A stretch of DNA of 64,000 nucleotides. Source: Pedococcus cremeus. Lineage in GTDB: Bacteria > Actinomycetota > Actinomycetes > Actinomycetales > Dermatophilaceae. The stretch is taken from assembly GCF_900111375.1 (NCBI RefSeq), contig NZ_FOHB01000001.1:62001-126000 (forward strand). The letters are read 5' to 3'. The notes below the pieces were generated by a model. The model worked only from the letters and a program-made list of their open reading frames with translations, did no database searches and was not told the origin of the DNA. Positions 42,602 through 54,456 of the stretch are shown piece after piece. Position 1 is the first letter of the stretch; every line of letters begins with the position of its first letter. Both the position numbers and the translations under genes were made by a program.

Positions 42602-43437
42602 GCAGCGAGCCGGCTGACCAGCTCGGTGAGCGTCGTCCCGAGAGGCGCGTCGAGCCGGTGCGTCGCCTCCCCGTCCCCGCGCGTGGGTCCGTGCGTGATG
42701 ATGCCGACCGGTATGCCGTGCGCGGCGGCCCGCCGCACGAAGCGGTAGCCGGACATCACCTTCAGGGACGACCCGAGGACGAGCAGAGCACGGGCGCGCT
42801 CGGTGAGGCTGAAGCAGTGCTCCACCACCGGCTTGGGCACCGACTCGCCGAAGAAGACGACGTCGGGCTTGAGGGTGTCGCGCCCGCAGACGAGGCAGAG
42901 CGGCACGACGAAGTCCTCGACGTCGAGGGCGTTCAGGGCGATGTCGCCGTCGGGGCGGATCTCGTTGCTGCTGACCTCGTAGCCCGGGTTGGCCTGGCGC
43001 ATGCGCTCGTCGAGGTCCCACCGGCTGGTGCGGTCACCGCAGGTCAGGCAGACCACCCGCTCCAGGGCGCCGTGCAGCTCGGTGACCTCCGCCGCCCCGG
43101 CCGCCTGGTGGAGGCCGTCGACGTTCTGCGTGATGACCGGGCCGACGATCCCCGCGCGCTGGAGGGTGGCGACGGCACGGTGGCCGGCGTTGGGGCCGGC
43201 GCTGGAGAACCGCTGCCACCCGACGTAGCTGCGCGCCCAGTAGCGCTGGCGCGCGGTCGACGACCCGACGAACTCGGAGTACTGCATGGGCTGCACGCGC
43301 CGCTTGCCGTCGGGTCCGCGGTAGTCCGGGATCCCGGACTCCGTGCTGATCCCGGCGCCCGTGAGGACGAGCACGTCGCCGCCGGCCAGCAGGTCGACGA
43401 ACTCGTCGAGGACGGTGGCAACGCCGGGCATGCCCAC
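42598..43437 (-). CDS. Sir2-family NAD-dependent protein deacylase
   Basis: The 279-residue sirtuin has the NAD-binding LTGAGISTESGIPDYRGPDG (GAGxS and GIPDYR), the catalytic-core VITQNVDGLHQAAG with the base His, a zinc site with CLTCGD and a later CLVCGRD pair, and VVFFGESVPKP and VLGSSLKVMSGY. It removes acyl groups from lysines using NAD+. Substrates are unknown. Start ATG 43437; it is monocistronic and divergent from glutathione peroxidase. Confidence 0.93.
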   Translation of the reverse strand: MGMPGVATVLDEFVDLLAGGDVLVLTGAGISTESGIPDYRGPDGKRRVQPMQYSEFVGSSTARQRYWARSYVGWQRFSSAGPNAGHRAVATLQRAGIVGPVITQNVDGLHQAAGAAEVTELHGALERVVCLTCGDRTSRWDLDERMRQANPGYEVSSNEIRPDGDIALNALDVEDFVVPLCLVCGRDTLKPDVVFFGESVPKPVVEHCFSLTERARALLVLGSSLKVMSGYRFVRRAAAHGIPVGIITHGPTRGDGEATHRLDAPLGTTLTELVSRLAA

Positions 43438-43496
43438 CAGTATGCGTCAGGGGTCACCGCCTGCCGCAGTGCGGCCGTGTGGCAGGGTCGTCGACC

Positions 43497-43988
43497 ATGA
43501 GCGTCCTCGACATCGCGATCAACCGGCTCGACGGCACCCCGGCGACGGTGGGCCAGCTGACGGAGGGAAAGCCCGCGCTGCTGGTCAACGTGGCGAGCCA
43601 GTGCGGGCTCACGCCGCAGTACACCGGGCTCGAGGAGCTGCAGCGCGAGTACGGTCCCCGTGGGTTCACCGTGGTCGGCATCCCATGCAACCAGTTCGGC
43701 GGCCAGGAGCCCGGCACCGCGGAGGAGATCGCCGAGTTCTGCTCGGCGACCTACGGCGCCACCTTCCCCATGACGGAGAAGGTCGAGGTCAACGGCCCCG
43801 GACGCCACCCCCTCTACGAGGAGCTCACCGCGACGGCGGACGACGAAGGGCGCGACGGTGACGTGACGTGGAACTTCGAGAAGTTCCTCGTCGACGGCAA
43901 GGGCGCCGTGGTCGCACGCTTCGCTCCGCGCGTGGAGCCCGGCGACGAGCGGCTCCGCGAGCGCGTCGAGGGCCTGCTCACCGACTGA
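43497..43988 (+). CDS. glutathione peroxidase family protein
   Basis: The 163-residue thiol peroxidase has peroxidatic Cys36 (VASQCGLTPQY), Gln70 (CNQFGGQEPG) and Trp125 (VTWNFEKFLVD), the standard catalytic set. It carries Cys, not Sec, although the organism can insert Sec. Cys82 (EFCSATY) is in the position of the resolving cysteine of thioredoxin-dependent members. Because actinobacteria usually lack glutathione, thioredoxin or mycothiol is the likely reductant (inference). The ATG at 43497 is chosen over an upstream GTG. Confidence 0.93.
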   Translation: MSVLDIAINRLDGTPATVGQLTEGKPALLVNVASQCGLTPQYTGLEELQREYGPRGFTVVGIPCNQFGGQEPGTAEEIAEFCSATYGATFPMTEKVEVNGPGRHPLYEELTATADDEGRDGDVTWNFEKFLVDGKGAVVARFAPRVEPGDERLRERVEGLLTD

Positions 43989-44068
43989 GGGCATGCCCAC
44001 TCGGCCGGCCACCTGGCCGCTAAGCGGGCGGACGGTACATCACGGGTCATTCCGGATCTGGCTTCTTC

Positions 44069-44085
44069 GATAACATCTCGTTATC
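44069..44085. promoter_or_regulatory. palindromic operator upstream of LysR gene
   Basis: GATAACATCTCGTTATC has perfect 6-bp arms with 5-base spacing, is AT-rich against a GC-rich background, and lies 9 bases before the LysR start. It contains the T-n11-A pattern of LysR-type sites, suggesting autoregulation. Confidence 0.55.
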
Positions 44086-44093
44086 CTTGACCC

Positions 44094-45023
44094 ATGATCG
44101 ACGCAGCGGGCCTCCGCGTCATGAAAGCCATCGCCGACGAGGGCAGCTTCACCGGGGCCGCCCTCGCCCTGGGGTACTCCCAGCCCGCCATCTCCCAGAT
44201 GGTGCGCCGCCTCGAGCAGCGCACCGGCACCGTGCTCGTCGAGCGCATCGGGCGCAGTGTCCGCCTGACCGAGGCCGGCCAGGTGCTCGCCCGCCACGCC
44301 GTCACGGTGCTCTCGGCGCTCGACGCCGCCGAGGAGGAGGTCGCCGCCATCGCCGGCCTGCGCGCAGGACGCGTGCGGCTCATGGCGTTCCCGTCGTCGT
44401 CGGCGACGCTGGTGCCCCGGGCGCTGGCCCTGGTCCGCGAGCGCTTCCCCGAGGTCAAGGTCACCTTCACCGAGGCCGAGCCCCCGGAGTCGCTCGCTGC
44501 CCTGCGAGCCGGTGAGTGCGACCTGGCCGTGGCGTTCGCCTACGAGGGCACCGACCTCGGCCGCGGCGAGGAGGACCTCGACCTGTTCGTGACCCAGAAG
44601 CTGCTCGACGACGAGGTGCGGCTGGCCCTGCCGAAGGACCACCCCCTCGCCGACCGCGATGTCGTCGACCTGGCCGACCTCTCCTCCGAGCCCTGGATCG
44701 CCGGGTGCCCGCGGTGCCGCGGCCACCTGCTGCAGATGTGCTCGGCCGAGGGGTTCTCCCCCGACGTCGCGTTCGAGACCGAGGACTACGTCGCCGTGCT
44801 CGGCCTCGTCGCGGAGGGCCTCGGCGTGGCCCTGATCCCCGACCTCATCCTGCGCACGGCGCACCACAGCGACGTGGTCACGCTGCCCATCCGGCCGGCG
44901 TCCCGTCGTCAGGTGCACGTGGTGACCACCCCGGACCTGCAGCGGGTGCCCGCGGTGCAGGCGACCATCGACGCCCTGGTCGAGGCCGCCAAGGCCCAGC
45001 CCCGGGTGCTCGCCAGCACCTGA
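44094..45023 (+). CDS. LysR family transcriptional regulator
   Basis: The 309-residue regulator has an N-terminal helix-turn-helix (LRVMKAIADEGSFTGAALAL, QPAISQMVRRLEQRTGTVLV) and a periplasmic-binding-protein-like effector domain from about 90 (VRLMAFPSSSATLVPRALAL, ECDLAVAFAYE). IAGCPRCRGHLLQMCSAEGF has three cysteines and could be redox- or metal-sensitive (inference). No neighbouring target is obvious: comEC is convergent. A palindrome just before the start suggests autoregulation. Confidence 0.9.
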   Translation: MIDAAGLRVMKAIADEGSFTGAALALGYSQPAISQMVRRLEQRTGTVLVERIGRSVRLTEAGQVLARHAVTVLSALDAAEEEVAAIAGLRAGRVRLMAFPSSSATLVPRALALVRERFPEVKVTFTEAEPPESLAALRAGECDLAVAFAYEGTDLGRGEEDLDLFVTQKLLDDEVRLALPKDHPLADRDVVDLADLSSEPWIAGCPRCRGHLLQMCSAEGFSPDVAFETEDYVAVLGLVAEGLGVALIPDLILRTAHHSDVVTLPIRPASRRQVHVVTTPDLQRVPAVQATIDALVEAAKAQPRVLAST

Positions 45024-45025
45024 CC

Positions 45026-47434
45026 TCACCGGCTCGTCGCCACGGCGACGCCTGACCCGCGGGCCACGACCGCGACGTCGCCGCGCTGGTCGGTGCGGTA
45101 GACCACGGACCCGTTCCGCCGCAGGACCTCGAGGTGCTTCGGAGCCGGGTGGCCGTAGTCGTTGTCCTTGCCCACGCTGATGAGGGCCACCGGTGCGCTG
45201 ACGGCTGCCATGAGCTCGGTGTCGAGGTTGGACGACCCGTGGTGGGGCGTCTTGACGACGTCGAGCCGTGACGCCTCCGCAGCCATGGCGGGGTCGCGGC
45301 GCAGGGCCAGGAGGACCGCGTGGGCCGCCTCGCGCTCGACGTCACCCATCAGGAGGGCGTCGACCTCGCCGCTGCGCACCGCGAGCACCACGCTGGCGTT
45401 GTTGGGCACCGAGCCGGCGCTGATCCGCCGTGCCGGCCACCACACGTCGGCGGTGACACCCGCCCAGCGCAGGCGGTCGCCGGCATACACCTCCCGCACG
45501 GGGACCCCTCGCTCCGCGGCCCAGGCCTGCACCCGCTCCCACTGGTGGGGCGGGTCGCGGACGGGCGTGGCCAGGACCTCGCGCACGTCGCGCCCGGCAA
45601 GGGCGCCCGGCAGCCCGTCGACGTGGTCGGCATGCAGATGGGTGAGGACCACCGCGTCGAGGGCGCGCACGTCGAGCCTGCGCAGGCACCGGTCGACCAG
45701 GGCCGGGTCGGGGCCGGCGTCGACGAGCACGGCGCGGCCCGGCGTGGTCGCGAGGACGAGCGCGTCGCCTTGGCCGACGTCGCAGGCCACCAGCCGCCAG
45801 CCCGGCGGTGGCCACGTCGCCGGGCTCGTCGGCACCGCCGCCGCTCCGACCACGAGGGTCACGGCGAGGGCGACGAGCGGCCGCACCCGGACGTGGTGGA
45901 GCACCCACGGGGCGACGACCAGGGCCACCGCGGTGAACGCGGCGAGCAGCACCGCGCCCGGTGCACCGTCGGGCCACGGCAGGGTGCCACCGGGCACGGT
46001 GGCACAGCTGCGGGCGACCCAGGCAATGCCGAGGGTCGGCAGGGCTCCGGCCCAGCAGAGCGCCGTGCCGAGCGGCTGCCAGATGCTGGCGGTCAGGGCC
46101 GCGGCGACGCCGGCCACGGTGGCCGGTGCGACCAGCGGCGCGGCGAGGAGGTTCGCCACCACCCCGACGGTGCTGACCGATCCCTGCAACAGCACCACCA
46201 CCGGTGCGCACATCGCCTGCGCCGCAACCGGAATCGCGAGGGTCGGCCCCCAGGAGCCGATGCGGCGTGGCAGGCGCCGCCCGATGGCATCGCCCCAGCT
46301 GCGGACGAACAGCAGCAGCCCGAGGGTCGCCAGGGTGGAGAGCGCGAACCCGTAGGTGCGGCTCAGCCACGGGTCGACCAGCAGCAGGCAGAGCACCGCC
46401 GCCGCGAGCACCGGCAGCCCGGCCGCCCGCCGCGACCGGCTCAGCCCGACCAGCCCGATCGCGCCCATGGCAGCGGCGCGGATGACGCTCGGCTCCGGGC
46501 GGGCCAGCACGACGAAGCCCGCCAGCACCACCAGCGCGACAACCGGCCGCCAGAGCCTGCGGAAGCCCAGGAGCGAGGCGGCGCCGAGGGCCGCGGCCAG
46601 GACGATCGCGACGTTGGAGCCGCTGACCGCCGACAGGTGCGTCATCCCGGTGGCCAGCATGGCCTCGGTGAGGTCGGCGGGCGTCCGGCTGGTGTCGCCG
46701 ATGACCAGAGCCGGCAGCAGGCCGCGGGCGTCGGCCGGCAGGGGTGCTGCCGCCGCCCGCAGTCCGGCGCGCAGGTGCTCGGCACCGCGGGCGACGAACC
46801 CGGGTGGCGTGACGAGGACCGGCGTGCCCGTCGGGCGCAGGACGGCGACGACCGGCTCCCCGCGCTCGGCCGAGAACAGGCGCCCCTGGCCGCTGAGCCG
46901 TTCCCGCCAGCGCACGCCCGCCCAGCGGTCGTCACCGACAACGAGAACCGGCGTGTGGGTGCGGCACCGCTCGCCGCGGGACGACACCTCCGTCACCGTC
47001 AGCCTGAGCAGCACCGTCTGGGAGTCACCCACGCCGCGCAGGACGGGCTCGCTGGCCACCACGCCCTCGATCCGCACCACCGCCCGATCGCGGGCCAGGT
47101 CGGCCACCGGGCCCGCTTCCCGCGACCACGAGTGCCCGGCCGAGGCCAGCAGCACCAGTGATGCCGCGGCGGCACACAGCGCCAGCCGGGTGAGGAGGTC
47201 AGGCATGCGGGCCAGCCGGCCCGTCGACCGGCGGGCCAGACGGTCCGCCGAACCGCGGGCGAGGCCGACAGCGACCAGGGCCACGACCAGCAGCGCCGCC
47301 GACAGGCCGGCCCGGACGACCGGGGCCAGGCCCAGGGTCGCAGCGGCCAGCGACCACGCGGCGAGGGCCGGCATGAGCAGGCGCAGGTCGGGCCCGGGCG
47401 ACACCCTCCCCCGGCGCCCGCCCGGACGGCTCAC
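45026..47434 (-). CDS. comEC: ComEC/Rec2 DNA-uptake channel protein
   Basis: The 802-residue protein has an N-terminal DUF4131-like domain (about 20-220), a competence channel with MTHLSAVSGSNVAIVLAAAL and about ten membrane segments (220-530), and a C-terminal metallo-beta-lactamase domain with ACDVGQGDALVLAT and VVLTHLHADHVDGLPGAL. The last probably degrades the non-transported strand. It starts with a 4-base ATGA overlap on comEA. Natural competence is rarely shown in this group, so function is inferred from family. Confidence 0.94.
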   Translation of the reverse strand: MSRPGGRRGRVSPGPDLRLLMPALAAWSLAAATLGLAPVVRAGLSAALLVVALVAVGLARGSADRLARRSTGRLARMPDLLTRLALCAAAASLVLLASAGHSWSREAGPVADLARDRAVVRIEGVVASEPVLRGVGDSQTVLLRLTVTEVSSRGERCRTHTPVLVVGDDRWAGVRWRERLSGQGRLFSAERGEPVVAVLRPTGTPVLVTPPGFVARGAEHLRAGLRAAAAPLPADARGLLPALVIGDTSRTPADLTEAMLATGMTHLSAVSGSNVAIVLAAALGAASLLGFRRLWRPVVALVVLAGFVVLARPEPSVIRAAAMGAIGLVGLSRSRRAAGLPVLAAAVLCLLLVDPWLSRTYGFALSTLATLGLLLFVRSWGDAIGRRLPRRIGSWGPTLAIPVAAQAMCAPVVVLLQGSVSTVGVVANLLAAPLVAPATVAGVAAALTASIWQPLGTALCWAGALPTLGIAWVARSCATVPGGTLPWPDGAPGAVLLAAFTAVALVVAPWVLHHVRVRPLVALAVTLVVGAAAVPTSPATWPPPGWRLVACDVGQGDALVLATTPGRAVLVDAGPDPALVDRCLRRLDVRALDAVVLTHLHADHVDGLPGALAGRDVREVLATPVRDPPHQWERVQAWAAERGVPVREVYAGDRLRWAGVTADVWWPARRISAGSVPNNASVVLAVRSGEVDALLMGDVEREAAHAVLLALRRDPAMAAEASRLDVVKTPHHGSSNLDTELMAAVSAPVALISVGKDNDYGHPAPKHLEVLRRNGSVVYRTDQRGDVAVVARGSGVAVATSR

Positions 47435-48459
47435 ACGGTGACCTTGTCCTGCAGCTGCGCGAACATCTTCTCGCCGATGCCACTGACCTCGCCCAGCTCG
47501 TCGACGGAGGTGAAGCGGCCGTGCTCGGTGCGCCAGTCGACGATGCGCTGCGCCAGGACGGGCCCGACGCCGGGGAGCTCCTCGAGCGCCGCGGCGGAGG
47601 CGGTGTTGAGGTTCACCGGTCCGGTCGCCGCAGCGCCTTCTCCGCCTGCGCCGCCGGACGGACCTGGTGGAGCGGGCGGCGGCGCCTCGCCGGGCTTGGG
47701 TACCCGCACCTGCTCCCCGTCGACCAGGGGGCGCGCCAGGTTCAGGGCGGTGAGGTCGGCACCGGGCAGCGCACCGCCGGCCTTGGCGAGCGCGTCACCC
47801 ACCCGTCCACCGGTGGCCAGCACCACGAGTCCGGGACGGCGCACCTGTCCGACCACGTGCACGACCACACCGCGGGCGGTGGAGGTGGCACCAGTGGCAG
47901 CGGCGCCTGCAGGACCGGTGCCTCGGGCTGCGGCGGCCCCTGCCCCGTCACCGAAGCCCCCCGGGCCGGAGGTCCGCGACACCACGGAGGTCCCCCTCTC
48001 GGCCGCTGCGGTCCGCTCGACGGGCTGGGGAGCGCTGGCCGCCCGCGCCCACGCCACGCGGACACCGAAGACCGCCACCGCGAGCACGACCACGAGCACC
48101 ATGCCCAGGACCGCCGCACGAGGTGCGCTCAGTCGCGCCCCGGCCAGCGCCTTCGGCACCGTCAGCAGCGCCGGCCCGGGTGGGCGGGGCCGCCGGTGCC
48201 GCCCCGGTGGGGCAGTACGCGTCGGCGCCGGACGCGACGGCACCGGAGCGCGACGTTCCCCCGCCGGCCGGTCGCGACCACCTGCAGCGGCAGGTCCGGA
48301 GGGATCGGCGTCCTGGCCGAGCAGCCACTCACGCTGAGGGAGCCACGGCTCCCCCGGGCCTCGGGGCGCCGCGGCTGGGTCTGCCGTGCCCGCGTCGCCG
48401 GCGCCCAGCAGGGCCAGCAGGCGAGGTGACGGCTCGGCGGAGCGGCGACGCGACGGCAT
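47431..48459 (-). CDS. comEA: ComEA family DNA-binding protein (SLBB and helix-hairpin-helix)
   Basis: The 342-residue product has a Pro/Arg-rich cytosolic N-terminus of about 110 residues, a transmembrane helix (VLGMVLVVVLAVAVFGVRVA), a low-complexity linker, an SLBB domain (VVHVVGQVRRPGLVVLATGG) and two helix-hairpin-helix motifs at the C-terminus (VNLNTASAAALEELPGVGPV, SVDELGEVSGIGEKMFAQLQ). It binds incoming DNA and passes it to ComEC, encoded immediately downstream. The long N-terminus is unusual compared with B. subtilis ComEA. Confidence 0.93.
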   Translation of the reverse strand: MPSRRRSAEPSPRLLALLGAGDAGTADPAAAPRGPGEPWLPQREWLLGQDADPSGPAAAGGRDRPAGERRAPVPSRPAPTRTAPPGRHRRPRPPGPALLTVPKALAGARLSAPRAAVLGMVLVVVLAVAVFGVRVAWARAASAPQPVERTAAAERGTSVVSRTSGPGGFGDGAGAAAARGTGPAGAAATGATSTARGVVVHVVGQVRRPGLVVLATGGRVGDALAKAGGALPGADLTALNLARPLVDGEQVRVPKPGEAPPPAPPGPSGGAGGEGAAATGPVNLNTASAAALEELPGVGPVLAQRIVDWRTEHGRFTSVDELGEVSGIGEKMFAQLQDKVTV

Positions 48460-48534
48460 ACGGGCACGCTAGGAAGCGGCTGCCACGGCGGACCACGGGC
48501 AAGCCGCCCTTGTGGACGGTGTGACGGACCGCCG

Positions 48535-49281
48535 TCAGGGTGTGGACGAGTCGCGGCGCGCCGCGACCCACAGCTCGATGTTGCGGCGGTGGCGGTAGAT
48601 GACGACCAGGGCCAGCACCACGCACCAGGCGCCGACGTCGCGGGTCCCGCCCGGCACCCAGCCGACCCAGGTGCCGAGGCCCAGCAGGAGCAGCACGAGG
48701 CAGGCCGAGACGGAGGCGCCGGCCACCCACCGCATGCGCCAGACCAGCACACCGAACACCACCACGATGGCGAGGGCGAACCACGGCTGCACCGCGAGGA
48801 TCGCGCCGAGGGAGGTGGCCACCCCCTTGCCGCCGTGGCCGCGCAGGAACGGCGACCAGATGTGGCCGAGCACCACGGCCAGACCGGCGCACAGGGCCGG
48901 CACCGTGCCCATCACCGCCTGCACGACGACCACCGGCAGGTAGCCCTTGAGCACGTCGAGGAGCCCGACGACGACACCCCAGCGCACCCCCAGCACCCGC
49001 CCGGCGTTGGTGGCGCCGGGGTTGCCCGAGCCGGAGTGCGCGAGGTCGTGGCCGAGCACCTTGGCGACGATGGACGCGGGGTTGACCGCGCCGAGCAGGA
49101 AGGAGGCCACGAGCACCACGCCGAGCGCCAGCACCGACTCGAACAGGCCGGCGACGTCCCACTCGACGGCGAGCAGCCCGGCCGGCGTCGCCGTCGTCGC
49201 CGTCGTCGCCACCACGGTCGAGCCCGCAGCGCTCATGCCTGCGCCGGTCATGGCTGCGCCCGTCATGGCTGCGCCAGTCAT
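48535..49281 (-). CDS. plsY: glycerol-3-phosphate acyltransferase (acyl-phosphate type)
   Basis: The 248-residue membrane acyltransferase makes lysophosphatidate from acyl-phosphate and glycerol 3-phosphate. Signature sequences are HSGSGNPGATNAGRVLG, GHIWSPFLRGHGGKGVATSL and the preceding LLDVLKGYLPV. The annotated start gives a repetitive opening MTGAAMTGAAMTGAG (three 15-bp DNA repeats at 49237-49281). True initiation could be at any of these Met codons. The first ATG overlaps the degV stop as ATGA, favouring it. Confidence 0.9.
   Translation of the reverse strand: MTGAAMTGAAMTGAGMSAAGSTVVATTATTATPAGLLAVEWDVAGLFESVLALGVVLVASFLLGAVNPASIVAKVLGHDLAHSGSGNPGATNAGRVLGVRWGVVVGLLDVLKGYLPVVVVQAVMGTVPALCAGLAVVLGHIWSPFLRGHGGKGVATSLGAILAVQPWFALAIVVVFGVLVWRMRWVAGASVSACLVLLLLGLGTWVGWVPGGTRDVGAWCVVLALVVIYRHRRNIELWVAARRDSSTP
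49237..49281 (-). repeat. 15-bp tandem repeat at the plsY start
   Basis: Three near-identical 15-base units each encode M-T-G-A-A/G, so each provides an in-frame ATG. Copy number could vary by slippage without breaking the frame. Confidence 0.85.
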
Positions 49282-50144
49282 GACGTCGCCAACCTGGGCG
49301 AGACGGCGACCGCGATGGTGCCCGGTCCGACGTGCGCCCCGACGACGGCGCCGAGCTCGACGACCCGCACCTCGTGGGCGTTGCCGACGCGCTCCCGCAG
49401 CCGGCGGGCTAGGTCCTCCGCCCGGGCGGCGGAGTCGAGGTGGTGCACCGAGATGTCGACCCCGTCAGAGCCCTCCGGTGCCCGTTCCGCGGCCGCCACG
49501 GCCAGCTCCTCGAGGCGGGCGAGCGCGCGGGCGGAGGTGCGCACCTTCTCCAGCGCGCTGATGTGCCCGTCCTTGAGCGACAAGATCGGCTTGATGGCCA
49601 GGGCCGAGCCGAGGAACGCCGACGCCGAGCCGATGCGCCCACCCCGCCGCAGGTGTTCCAGGGTGTCGACGTAGAACACGACTGTGGAGGCCTCGCAGCG
49701 CGCAAGTGCCTGTGCCGCAACGTCTTCCGCGGTCACACCGGCGGCCGCGGCGTCGCAGGCGGCCAGCACGGCATACCCCATCGCCATGCCGAGCGAACGC
49801 GAGTCGACCACCGTGACCGGCACCGGCGAGTGCTGTGCCGCCAGGTGGGCCGACTGCACGGTGCTCGACATCTCGCCGGAGATGTGGATCGACACGATCG
49901 CGCTGGCGCCGTTCGCGGCGGCCGCCTCGTAGGCGGCGAGGAAGGCGCTCGGCGACGGGCGGGAGGTGCTCACCGGCTTGTAGGCCCGCAGGGCCTTCGC
50001 GACCTCGGCGGTGCTGATGTCGACGCCCTCGCTGAACTCCTGCCCGGCGACGACGACGTGGAGCGGCACAACCGTGATGCCGCGCTCGGACACGACCGAC
50101 GCCGGCAGGTATGCCGTGGTGTCAGTGACGATCGCGACGCTCAC
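49278..50144 (-). CDS. DegV family fatty-acid-binding protein
   Basis: The 288-residue two-domain protein has VAIVTDTTAYLPASVVSERG, KPVSTSRPSPSAFLAAYEAA and IVSIHISGEMSSTVQSAHLA, the ligand-contact motifs of the DegV/FakB family. FakB proteins present fatty acids to a kinase (FakA) to make acyl-phosphate, the substrate of PlsX/PlsY. Here it is translationally coupled to plsY, consistent with a joint role in phospholipid synthesis (inference). No fakA is in the window. Confidence 0.92.
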   Translation of the reverse strand: MSVAIVTDTTAYLPASVVSERGITVVPLHVVVAGQEFSEGVDISTAEVAKALRAYKPVSTSRPSPSAFLAAYEAAAANGASAIVSIHISGEMSSTVQSAHLAAQHSPVPVTVVDSRSLGMAMGYAVLAACDAAAAGVTAEDVAAQALARCEASTVVFYVDTLEHLRRGGRIGSASAFLGSALAIKPILSLKDGHISALEKVRTSARALARLEELAVAAAERAPEGSDGVDISVHHLDSAARAEDLARRLRERVGNAHEVRVVELGAVVGAHVGPGTIAVAVSPRLATS

Positions 50145-50156
50145 GCGCGCAGGCTA

Positions 50157-50198
50157 CCCGTCGACCCCGCCGCTGCCGGGCAGGACGGGGTCGACGGG
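50157..50198 (-). terminator. hairpin terminator after leuS
   Basis: Perfect 13-bp arms 50157-50169 and 50186-50198 with an inner small hairpin, ten bases beyond the leuS stop. Confidence 0.65.
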
Positions 50199-50207
50199 CC
50201 GGTGGCG

Positions 50208-53105
<2,898 letters not shown>

Positions 53106-53145
53106 CTCATCCCTCGCGTCGTGGTGTCGGCTGCCGTTCTCGCAC

Positions 53146-53170
53146 AAAAAAGCCCCTCGCGCAGGAGGGG
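53146..53170 (-). terminator. attenuator terminator in the leuS leader
   Basis: On the minus strand GAGGGG (53165-53170), a GCGCAG-type loop and CCCCTC (53153-53158) form a 6-bp stem followed by a run of six T (53146-53151). It lies between the leader peptide and leuS, about 40 bases before the leuS start, so it must be regulated or leaky. Confidence 0.8.
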
Positions 53171-53202
53171 TTCGCCGCGGTGACGTCCGTGGGTCCGGTT
53201 CG

Positions 53203-53238
53203 TCAGCGCGGCTGCCGAAGAAGCAGCGACCGTGCCAT
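53203..53238 (-). CDS. leuS leader peptide [11 protein letters not shown]
   Basis: This eleven-residue ORF has three consecutive Leu codons (CTG CTT CTT), including two rare CTT codons in a GC-rich genome. It is followed by a terminator hairpin with T-run and then leuS. This is the classic layout of ribosome-mediated attenuation: ribosomes stalling at Leu codons when charged tRNA-Leu is scarce would favour read-through. A TAACCT box at 53245-53250 places the likely transcription start at the ATG itself, so translation would be leaderless (inference). Confidence 0.65.
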   Translation of the reverse strand: MARSLLLRQPR

Positions 53239-53244
53239 GCAGTC

Positions 53245-53250
53245 AGGTTA
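53245..53250 (-). promoter_or_regulatory. candidate -10 element for leuS leader
   Basis: TAACCT lies six bases before the A of the leader-peptide ATG, the usual -10 to start-site spacing. It overlaps the stop codon of the upstream YhhN gene. No clear -35 was identified. Confidence 0.4.
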
Positions 53251-53883
53251 CCGCAGCAGGCCCAGCACGATGAGCACCTGTCCGAGGTGGTAGGTGACCA
53301 TGACCAGCAGCGACGCCCGTGGCCAGGGCCGCACGAACCGCGCGTGTGCCAGCACCGCGTCACTCACCATGAACACCGACGCCCCGGCGGCGACCAGCGG
53401 GCGGCCGGTGCCCCACGCCGTGACCACCATCGCGCCGATGACGAGCATGTATGCCGCGACCGCGGCTCCCATCGCTGCCCCGCCCTGGGCGGCAGCACCC
53501 ACCAGCACCGGCCTCGCGACCAGCGCGACGACCACCACGACCGGCACCAGGCCCGGCAGCGCCAGCGCCAGGGTCTGCGGCCCGGCCGGAAGGAAGGCCG
53601 CCGTGTACGCGAGGTGGCCGACGAGGAAGGCCGACAGCCCTGCGAGGAACCGGCGCTCTCCGTCGCCGAGCAGGGCGACGTCGCCGACCAGTCCGAGCAC
53701 GAGGCCGGCGAGGAGACGGTGCCCGGAGACGGTGTCCGCCGCACCCATCGAGAGAGCCGCGGCGAGGAGGGCCACCATGGTGAGCGGCTTGGCGAGCCGC
53801 TCGAGGCCGCGCGAGCCGCGCCACACGGCATACCAGTCGAGGACGGCGAAGCCGGCCACCAGCGCCCAGAGCACCCCAGTCAC
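53248..53883 (-). CDS. YhhN/TMEM86 family membrane protein (lysoplasmalogenase-like)
   Basis: The 211-residue integral membrane protein has about seven to eight helices. Family landmarks are [18 protein letters not shown] (KPLTM), [27 protein letters not shown] and [18 protein letters not shown] (SD near the C-terminus). Mammalian TMEM86B hydrolyses the vinyl-ether bond of lysoplasmalogens; bacterial activity is less established. The GTG at 53883 is preferred over an upstream frame that crosses a terminator hairpin. Confidence 0.85.
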   Translation of the reverse strand: MTGVLWALVAGFAVLDWYAVWRGSRGLERLAKPLTMVALLAAALSMGAADTVSGHRLLAGLVLGLVGDVALLGDGERRFLAGLSAFLVGHLAYTAAFLPAGPQTLALALPGLVPVVVVVALVARPVLVGAAAQGGAAMGAAVAAYMLVIGAMVVTAWGTGRPLVAAGASVFMVSDAVLAHARFVRPWPRASLLVMVTYHLGQVLIVLGLLR

Positions 53884-53905
53884 GGCCGAACCCTCCCACA
53901 GGCCG

Positions 53906-53940
53906 GCTGCGCCGTTGCCGTCACCCGGCAACGGCGCAGC
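53906..53940 (-). terminator. hairpin terminator after the DUF4396 gene
   Basis: Perfect 15-bp arms 53906-53920 and 53926-53940 with a five-base loop, ten bases beyond the DUF4396 stop. Confidence 0.65.
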
Positions 53941-53950
53941 TCGCGTCAGG

Positions 53951-54442
53951 TCAGTGGTGGTAGGCGTGCACCACCGCGTGGCCACGGCCCCGCGCGATGA
54001 GGGCGCGGTTGACGGGAACGGTGACGACGAACGCGATCACCAGCGAGGCGACCAGCGAGCCCCAGAACAGCAGGTCGGTCAGCCCGGCCTCCATCGCACC
54101 GGGGATGACCAGCATGCCGAGGTTGTCGATGACCTCCATGACGGTGATCGAGACGGTGTCGGCCGCGAGCGCCACGCCGAGGGCCGCCTTGAGCGGCAGG
54201 CCCGCCCGCAGCACCGGCCAGATCGTCAGCGAGTAGCCGAAGACGAAGGCCAGCACGATGGCGAGCACGATGCTCGGGCCGTTGGACCAGCCCCACCAGG
54301 TGGCGAGCGCCAGTCCGAGGACCTCACCGATGGCACAGCCGGTGAGGCAGTGGAGGGTGGCGCTGACGGCCTGCGACCACTGACCGGTGGCGGCGTGGTC
54401 GGAGTGAGACTGGACCTCGTGGTGGTGCACGTGTTCGCTCAT
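53951..54442 (-). CDS. DUF4396 domain membrane protein
   Basis: The 163-residue product has a His-rich start (MSEHVHHHEVQSHSDHAATG), then four hydrophobic segments (ATLHCLTGCAIGEVLGLALA, IVLAIVLAFVFGYSLTIWPV, KAALGVALAADTVSITVMEV, LVASLVIAFVVTVPVNRALI). TLHCLTGCAIGE is the DUF4396 hallmark with two cysteines. The His-rich tail, paired Cys in a membrane helix and a CsoR-type operator upstream suggest a role in copper or other soft-metal handling (inference). GGAGGAG precedes the ATG. Confidence 0.85.
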   Translation of the reverse strand: MSEHVHHHEVQSHSDHAATGQWSQAVSATLHCLTGCAIGEVLGLALATWWGWSNGPSIVLAIVLAFVFGYSLTIWPVLRAGLPLKAALGVALAADTVSITVMEVIDNLGMLVIPGAMEAGLTDLLFWGSLVASLVIAFVVTVPVNRALIARGRGHAVVHAYHH

Positions 54443-54456
54443 GGCTCCTCCAACGT

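Noticed and set aside
53106-53247. T-box riboswitch upstream of leuS
   Set aside because: No T-box consensus and too short a leader; the Leu-codon peptide with terminator explains the region better.
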